Shown here: piece after piece, positions 59,895-64,000 of the stretch | How the letters are laid out: every line of letters starts with the position of its first letter | Numbering within the stretch: position 1 is the first letter of the stretch | Origin: Gordonia zhenghanii | Lineage (GTDB): Bacteria; Actinomycetota; Actinomycetes; Mycobacteriales; Mycobacteriaceae | Length of the DNA: 64,000 nucleotides | Direction of reading: 5' to 3' | Assembly (NCBI RefSeq): GCF_021738965.1 | Contig: NZ_JAKKOQ010000006.1 | Location: 310,001-374,000 of the forward strand | Notes under the pieces: generated by a model | What the model was told of the DNA's origin: nothing | What the model saw: only the letters and a program-made list of their open reading frames with translations | Database searches by the model: none | Program-made: the position numbers and the translations under genes

Positions 59895-60890
59895 ATGTCT
59901 TACATCCGTACCTCGGTGAGCAACGGCGTCGGCGAGATCGTTCTGGACCGACCGAAAGCCCTCAACGCCCTCGACCAGTCGATGATCGACGACCTGTACG
60001 AGACCCTCACCGCGTGGGGCGACGACGATGCTGTCGAGACCGTCCTCGTCACCTCGTCGAGCGACCGTGCGTTCTGTGCGGGCGGCGACATCCGCGCGAT
60101 TCGCGACAGTGCTCTCGCGGGCGACACCGCCGCGGTCACCAAGTATTTCGCGAGCGAGTACCGCGTCAACCAGTTGATCGCCGAATACCCGAAGCCGTAC
60201 GTCGCGCTGGTCGACGGAGCCGCGATGGGCGGCGGCCTCGGCATCAGCGTCCACGGCGAGATCCGGGTGGTCACCGAGAAGGCGCTGATCGCGATGCCGG
60301 AGACTGCCATCGGCTTCTTCCCGGACGTCGGAGCCACGTATTTCCTCCCGCGTCTGCCTGCAGGCGTCGGCATGTGGCTCGGACTGACCGGCGCTCGTGT
60401 GCGCGGCTCGGACGCCGTCGCACTCGGCCTCGCGACGCATTACGTGCCGTCCGAGGAGTTGGCCACGGTCGCCGACTCCATCCGGTCCGGCGCAGGGCTC
60501 GCCGAAGCGCTTGCCGATCACCGTGATCCGGTGGAGCCGTCGCTGCCGCTCCGCAAGATCGCCGACTACTTCGGTGACGTGAGCGTCGACGCAGTGGTCG
60601 GTGGCCTGCGCGGCGCTGTCGGCGACGACTGGGCAGAAGAGATGTTGGCGTTGCTGGGGTCGGCGTCGCCGACGAGTCTGTTCGTCACCGCGCGACTGCT
60701 GGAGGAGGGCGGCTCGTCGTCGCTGGCGGAATGCCTCGAGCGTGAGCTGTCGACGGCGGAGAAGATCACCGCGCACCCGGACTTCGCTGAAGGGGTCCGC
60801 GCAGTGCTCGTGGACAAGGACCGGAATCCGTCGTTCACGCCGCCGACGATCGCCGAGGTGTCGCCGGAAGCCGTCGCCGAGATCATCTGA
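59895..60890 (+). CDS. 3-hydroxyisobutyryl-CoA hydrolase (crotonase family)
   Basis: 331 residues, crotonase superfamily. The set AFCAGGDIRAIRDSA, GAAMGGGLGISVHGEIRVV (oxyanion Gly), MPETAIGFFPDVGATYFLPR and a C-terminal part ending NPSFTPPTIAEVS is that of hydroxyisobutyryl-CoA hydrolases, used in valine breakdown, and not of plain enoyl-CoA hydratases. ATG 59895; a GTG at 59886 is also in frame. It is 15 bases after the ABC-F gene and converges with a lipoprotein gene across five bases. Confidence 0.9.
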   Translation: MSYIRTSVSNGVGEIVLDRPKALNALDQSMIDDLYETLTAWGDDDAVETVLVTSSSDRAFCAGGDIRAIRDSALAGDTAAVTKYFASEYRVNQLIAEYPKPYVALVDGAAMGGGLGISVHGEIRVVTEKALIAMPETAIGFFPDVGATYFLPRLPAGVGMWLGLTGARVRGSDAVALGLATHYVPSEELATVADSIRSGAGLAEALADHRDPVEPSLPLRKIADYFGDVSVDAVVGGLRGAVGDDWAEEMLALLGSASPTSLFVTARLLEEGGSSSLAECLERELSTAEKITAHPDFAEGVRAVLVDKDRNPSFTPPTIAEVSPEAVAEII

Positions 60891-60895
60891 CCGGA

Positions 60896-61561
60896 CTACC
60901 GCTGCACGTCGAAGCGCCCCGTCAGTCTCGCCGTGAGCGGCGTAGACGTCGGCGCGGGATCCTCGTCGTAGGGGACGTCGTCGGACGGGGCGAACGGATC
61001 CGCATTCTGGGCGACGGCCTGGGTGCAGGTGAAGCGTCCGGCGGTATGGCGTCCACTGACCTTCGTGAGCGTCAGTGAGCAGGCGGGCGCCGTGTAATAG
61101 GTCCCGGCGGCGGACACGCCGACCATCGCGCTGATCGGGTCCGTCAGCTCGCCGACGGTCCGGTTCGCCGGCGTGCGCTCGCCGGTGAGCGCGGACGCGA
61201 GGAACTCGAACTGGCCGCCCTCGCCGTTGCCGCCCGAGAACGTGAACAGCAGGGAGTCCGGTGGGCTCTCCACGGACTCGTTGCCCCATTTGGCGAATTC
61301 AACGCACTGGCTGCGTCGGCCGTCGGACGGTTCGATCTTGACCTGCATGACGCCGCGGGAGTACTTCAGTCCGTACGCACTGCGGTTCACTGTGCCGGTC
61401 GGCGTCGCCTCGTCGCAGTCGGCGAGCGACAGACGTGGTGCACCGGACGGCTGGGACGGGTCAGTCGACTCGTCGACAGGGGAGGTCCCACACGCGGCGA
61501 GGGCGAGCGAGAGGGCGAGAGACCCGGCAGCCCAGGACCCTGCAGCCCGGTGCACGCGCAT
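60896..61561 (-). CDS. Exported lipoprotein
   Basis: 221 residues: signal peptide AAGSWAAGSLALSLALAACG with lipobox LAAC, then a Ser/Pro-rich stretch and a beta-rich domain with cysteines (LADCDEA, RSQCVEF, PACSLTL, RFTCTQA) that could form two disulfides. No family recognised. ATG 61561 lies directly after the prfC stop codon, so it may be transcribed with prfC. Convergent with the hydrolase gene. Confidence 0.78.
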   Translation of the reverse strand: MRVHRAAGSWAAGSLALSLALAACGTSPVDESTDPSQPSGAPRLSLADCDEATPTGTVNRSAYGLKYSRGVMQVKIEPSDGRRSQCVEFAKWGNESVESPPDSLLFTFSGGNGEGGQFEFLASALTGERTPANRTVGELTDPISAMVGVSAAGTYYTAPACSLTLTKVSGRHTAGRFTCTQAVAQNADPFAPSDDVPYDEDPAPTSTPLTARLTGRFDVQR

Positions 61562-61562
61562 G

Positions 61563-63170
61563 TCAGTCGGCTGCGGCGACGAGGGGCTCCAGGAGGAGGT
61601 CCTTGTGTTCCTTCTCGATGTACTGCAGGCGCCACTTGTCGCTGAACAGGGCGAGGATGGCTCCGTCGGTGCGGGTGAAGACTTCGACGCCGCGCTGCCT
61701 GTTCAGTTCGGGTGCGCTCGCCTCGTCGGTGCGCCGCGCCAGCGCATAGCCGAGCGGTTCGATCACGGTGTCGACGTTGAACTCGGCCTTCATGCGGGCG
61801 GTCACCACCTCGAATTGCATCGGACCGACGGCCGCGAGAACAGGCGAGGCGTCGCCGCGCAGGTCGTTGCGCAGCACCTGCACGACGCCTTCGGCGTCGA
61901 GCTGGTCGATGGCCTTGCGGAACTGCTTGTACTTGTCGGCGGTCGTCACCCGCAGCGACGAGAAGTGCTCGGGCGCGAACGAGGGGATCGGCGGGTACTG
62001 AACCTTGGGATCGAGGTAGAGGGTGTCGCCGGGGGCGAGGGCCATCGCGTTGACGAGGCCGACGACGTCGCCCGGGTAGGCGGTGTCGACGGTGGCACGG
62101 TCGCGACCGAAGACGGCTTGCGCGTACTTGGTGGCGAACGGCTTCCCGGTCTGCGCGTGACTGACGACCATGCCGCGCTCGAACTGTCCGGAGACGATCC
62201 GCATGTAGGCCAGGCGGTCGCGGTGCGAACTGTCCATGCCTGCCTGAACCTTGAAGACGACGGCGCTGAACGGGTCGGCGACCTCACGGGTCGAGTCGTC
62301 GATCGCGACGCGACCGCGCGGCGGGGGAGCGAACTCGACGAGCGCCTCCAACAGTTGGCGCACACCGAAGTTGAGCATCGCCGACGTGAAGATCATCGGC
62401 GACGTCTGACCGGCCAGGAACATCTCCTGGTCGTGGTCCTGCCCGAGTTCGCCGAGGAGTTCGCTCTCCTCGGACGCCGCGACCCACGCTGCGCCTTCGG
62501 TGTCCCGCGCGGTGTCCGCGTCGAGGATCGACTCGGGCGCGACCTTCGCGCCGCCCGCGGTCCGGGTGAACTTGATGTACTCGCCGGTGCGGCGGTCCAG
62601 CAGTCCGCGATAGTCGCCTGCGATGCCGACCGGGACGTACAGGGGTGTCGGGATGAGGCCGATGCGCTCGCTGATCTCGTCGATCAGCTCCAACGGGGTC
62701 TGTCCGGGACGGTCCCACTTGTTGACGACGGTGATCACCGGGATGCCGCGGTGGCGGCACACCTGGAACAGTTTCAACGTCTGCGGCTCGAGGCCCTTCG
62801 CTGCGTCGATGAGCATGACGGCGGCGTCGACGGCGGTCAGCACGCGGTAGGTGTCCTCGGAGAAGTCCGAGTGGCCCGGCGTGTCGACGAGGTTGATGAC
62901 GTGCGGGAGGTCGGGGTCGTCGCCGGTGGCCGCGTATTTGAACTGCAGCGCAGTGGAACTGACGGAGATGCCGCGGGCCTTCTCCATCTCCATCCAGTCC
63001 GAGACGGTCGAGCGTCGCCCGCCCTTGCCGTGGACGGCACCCGCCTCGCTGATCATGCGGGCGTGCAACGCCAACGCTTCGGTCATCGTCGACTTGCCCG
63101 CGTCGGGATGGGAGATGATGGCGAACGTGCGACGGCGCTTCACTTCACGCCCGATGACCTCGGAACTCAC
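61563..63170 (-). CDS. prfC: Peptide chain release factor 3
   Basis: 535 residues, translational GTPase. It uses GTP to remove RF1 and RF2 from the ribosome after peptide release. G-motifs: SHPDAGKST (G1), RGISVSS (switch I), DTPGHSDF (G3), VVNKWDRPG (G4), and the RF3-specific VGPMQFEVVTARMKAEF and GVEVFTRTDGAILALF. GTG 63170 has an upstream context with weak ribosome signals. I do not recall a counterpart in M. tuberculosis at this position. The lipoprotein gene follows it. Confidence 0.96.
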   Translation of the reverse strand: MSSEVIGREVKRRRTFAIISHPDAGKSTMTEALALHARMISEAGAVHGKGGRRSTVSDWMEMEKARGISVSSTALQFKYAATGDDPDLPHVINLVDTPGHSDFSEDTYRVLTAVDAAVMLIDAAKGLEPQTLKLFQVCRHRGIPVITVVNKWDRPGQTPLELIDEISERIGLIPTPLYVPVGIAGDYRGLLDRRTGEYIKFTRTAGGAKVAPESILDADTARDTEGAAWVAASEESELLGELGQDHDQEMFLAGQTSPMIFTSAMLNFGVRQLLEALVEFAPPPRGRVAIDDSTREVADPFSAVVFKVQAGMDSSHRDRLAYMRIVSGQFERGMVVSHAQTGKPFATKYAQAVFGRDRATVDTAYPGDVVGLVNAMALAPGDTLYLDPKVQYPPIPSFAPEHFSSLRVTTADKYKQFRKAIDQLDAEGVVQVLRNDLRGDASPVLAAVGPMQFEVVTARMKAEFNVDTVIEPLGYALARRTDEASAPELNRQRGVEVFTRTDGAILALFSDKWRLQYIEKEHKDLLLEPLVAAAD

Positions 63171-63236
63171 CCGTCTACGCTATCGGGCCGGAGGTTGTTG
63201 CAGCAAAAATCGACTCGCGACCCTCCTGCCCCCAAA

Positions 63237-63276
63237 CTCGCGTTGCACGTTTGAACGTTCGATCGTGCAACGCGAG
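63237..63276. terminator. 13-bp hairpin after the fabH-type gene
   Basis: CTCGCGTTGCACG (63237-63249) pairs with CGTGCAACGCGAG (63264-63276); an outer CCCCC (63229-63233)/GGGGG (63280-63284) extends the stem after a 3-base internal loop. The loop holds GAACGTTC, itself a palindrome. Lies between fabH-type and prfC, both minus. Confidence 0.6.
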
Positions 63277-63303
63277 ATCGGGGGTAGAAGACGCTGTCAG
63301 GGG

Positions 63304-64000
63304 TCACTCGAACGGGATCGGCGGCATCGTGACGACCTGAGCGGCGTAGCTAAGACCCGCGCCGTAGCCGAGGAGCAGAGCGGTGTCGCCCGGCTTGGCA
63401 GCTCCGGTGGAGAGCATCGTCTCCATGGCGAGGGGGATCGAAGCGGCCGACGTGTTGCCGGTGGTCTCGATGTCGTTGGCGACGGCCGTCGTCTCCGGGA
63501 ACTTGAGGCTCTTGGCCAGCAGGTCGTTGATGCGCGTGTTGGCCTGGTGCGGGACGAACACGTCGATGTCGGACGCGTCGACTTTCGCGACGTCGAGAGC
63601 GCGCTGCGCGGCCTTGCCCATCTCGAACGCGGCCCACCGGAACACAGCTGTGCCCTGCAGCCGGATGTACGGGCGCTTGGAGTGGTCGTCGCTGTCGATG
63701 TAGCTGAGCCAGTCGATGTCCTGACGGATCGCGTCGAACTGAGTGCCGTCGCTGCCCCAGACCACCGGGCCGAGGCCCTGCTTCTCGGTCGGTCCGATCA
63801 CGACGGCTCCTGCGCCGTCGCCGAAGATGAAGCAGTTGCCGCGATCGGTCATGTCGAGTGTCACCGACAGTTGCTCGGCGCCGATGACGAGGACGTTGGT
63901 CGCGCTGCCGCCGCGCACCATGTCGCCGGCCAGCGACATCGCGTAACCGAAGCCGGCGCAGCCGACGGTCACGTCGAACGCAGGGACCCCGTTGGCGCCC
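63304..64000 (-). CDS. 3-oxoacyl-ACP synthase III (FabH-type), 3' part
   Basis: Condensing enzyme that starts fatty-acid synthesis from acyl-CoA and malonyl-ACP. The window ends inside the gene, so the first third is missing; about 232 residues are seen. Catalytic triad: Cys in [11 protein letters not shown], His in [12 protein letters not shown], Asn in [14 protein letters not shown], with [10 protein letters not shown] between. C-terminus [13 protein letters not shown] is typical. Whether it is the housekeeping fabH or a paralogue cannot be decided from one gene. Confidence 0.92.
   Translation of the reverse strand, partial: GANGVPAFDVTVGCAGFGYAMSLAGDMVRGGSATNVLVIGAEQLSVTLDMTDRGNCFIFGDGAGAVVIGPTEKQGLGPVVWGSDGTQFDAIRQDIDWLSYIDSDDHSKRPYIRLQGTAVFRWAAFEMGKAAQRALDVAKVDASDIDVFVPHQANTRINDLLAKSLKFPETTAVANDIETTGNTSAASIPLAMETMLSTGAAKPGDTALLLGYGAGLSYAAQVVTMPPIPFE

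Noticed and set aside
56736-61289. Very long open frame on the minus strand (about 1500 codons)
   Set aside because: It lies antisense to ksgA, ispE, ABC-F and the hydrolase, has low-complexity Arg/Asp/Val/Gly composition and no family motif; a by-product of high GC.

Overview
The window is GC-rich, densely coded DNA with frequent GTG starts and many 4-base ATGA/GTGA gene overlaps. Both its gene content and its gene order match the Mycobacteriales (mycolic-acid actinobacteria). Long blocks follow the Mycobacterium tuberculosis order as I remember it: purH and a MoxR/VWA pair (Rv0957-Rv0959), rpmF-mprA-mprB-pepD-moaB2-mscL (Rv0979A-Rv0985c), ruc/5-FCL-galU-glp-rimJ-glpR-like (Rv0991c-Rv0996), pmt-rsmI (Rv1002c-Rv1003) and pabB-metG-tatD-rpfB-ksgA-ispE (Rv1005c-Rv1011). 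Lineage-specific genes sit between these blocks. A Gordonia-like genus is my best guess; this is inference, since no rRNA gene is present.

Layout. 1-10.4 kb: the 3' part of purH; a YtrA-type GntR/ABC operon with a perfect operator; YchJ; an ArsR-SRPBCC-mycothiol-type DinB operon; a TauD-type dioxygenase; the MoxR-like ATPase/VWA pair; a Mug-type DNA glycosylase. 10.4-24.6 kb: an AEC carrier, rpmF, an SDR, a diiron oxygenase with its own ferredoxin/ferredoxin reductase, the mprAB-pepD-moaB2 stress operon, heme oxygenase, a long-tailed mscL, a SAF-domain protein, nhaA, and a ruc-like gene under a CIRCE element. 24.6-31.3 kb: galU, the gephyrin-like glp, rimJ, a glpR-like membrane protein, small conserved proteins, a cold-shock gene, tRNA-Ala(CGC) and an unlisted 28-codon microprotein gene. 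31.6-42.9 kb: an HNH/Excalibur lipoprotein, a WXG-like alpha/beta-hydrolase pair, a second diiron oxygenase/reductase module, an NhaP antiporter, a broken AbiEi/DUF559 gene between direct repeats, a universal stress protein and an MFS exporter. 42.9-64 kb: pmt, tetR, rsmI, a TDT transporter, pabB, metG, a GH65 phosphorylase with beta-phosphoglucomutase, phzF, tatD, the rpfB-ksgA-ispE operon, an ABC-F ATPase, a hydroxyisobutyryl-CoA hydrolase, a lipoprotein, prfC and the 3' part of a fabH-type gene.

Themes. Envelope stress and growth (MprAB, PepD, RpfB, Pmt, MscL, Glp/GlpR-like) and translation (RpmF, RsmI, KsgA, MetG, PrfC, ABC-F) form the conserved backbone. The accessory parts are metabolic or of unknown role. 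No transposase, integrase, phage gene or CRISPR array was seen. Intergenic DNA carries perfect long hairpins, a repeated REP-like sequence at two loci, and several clear operators.
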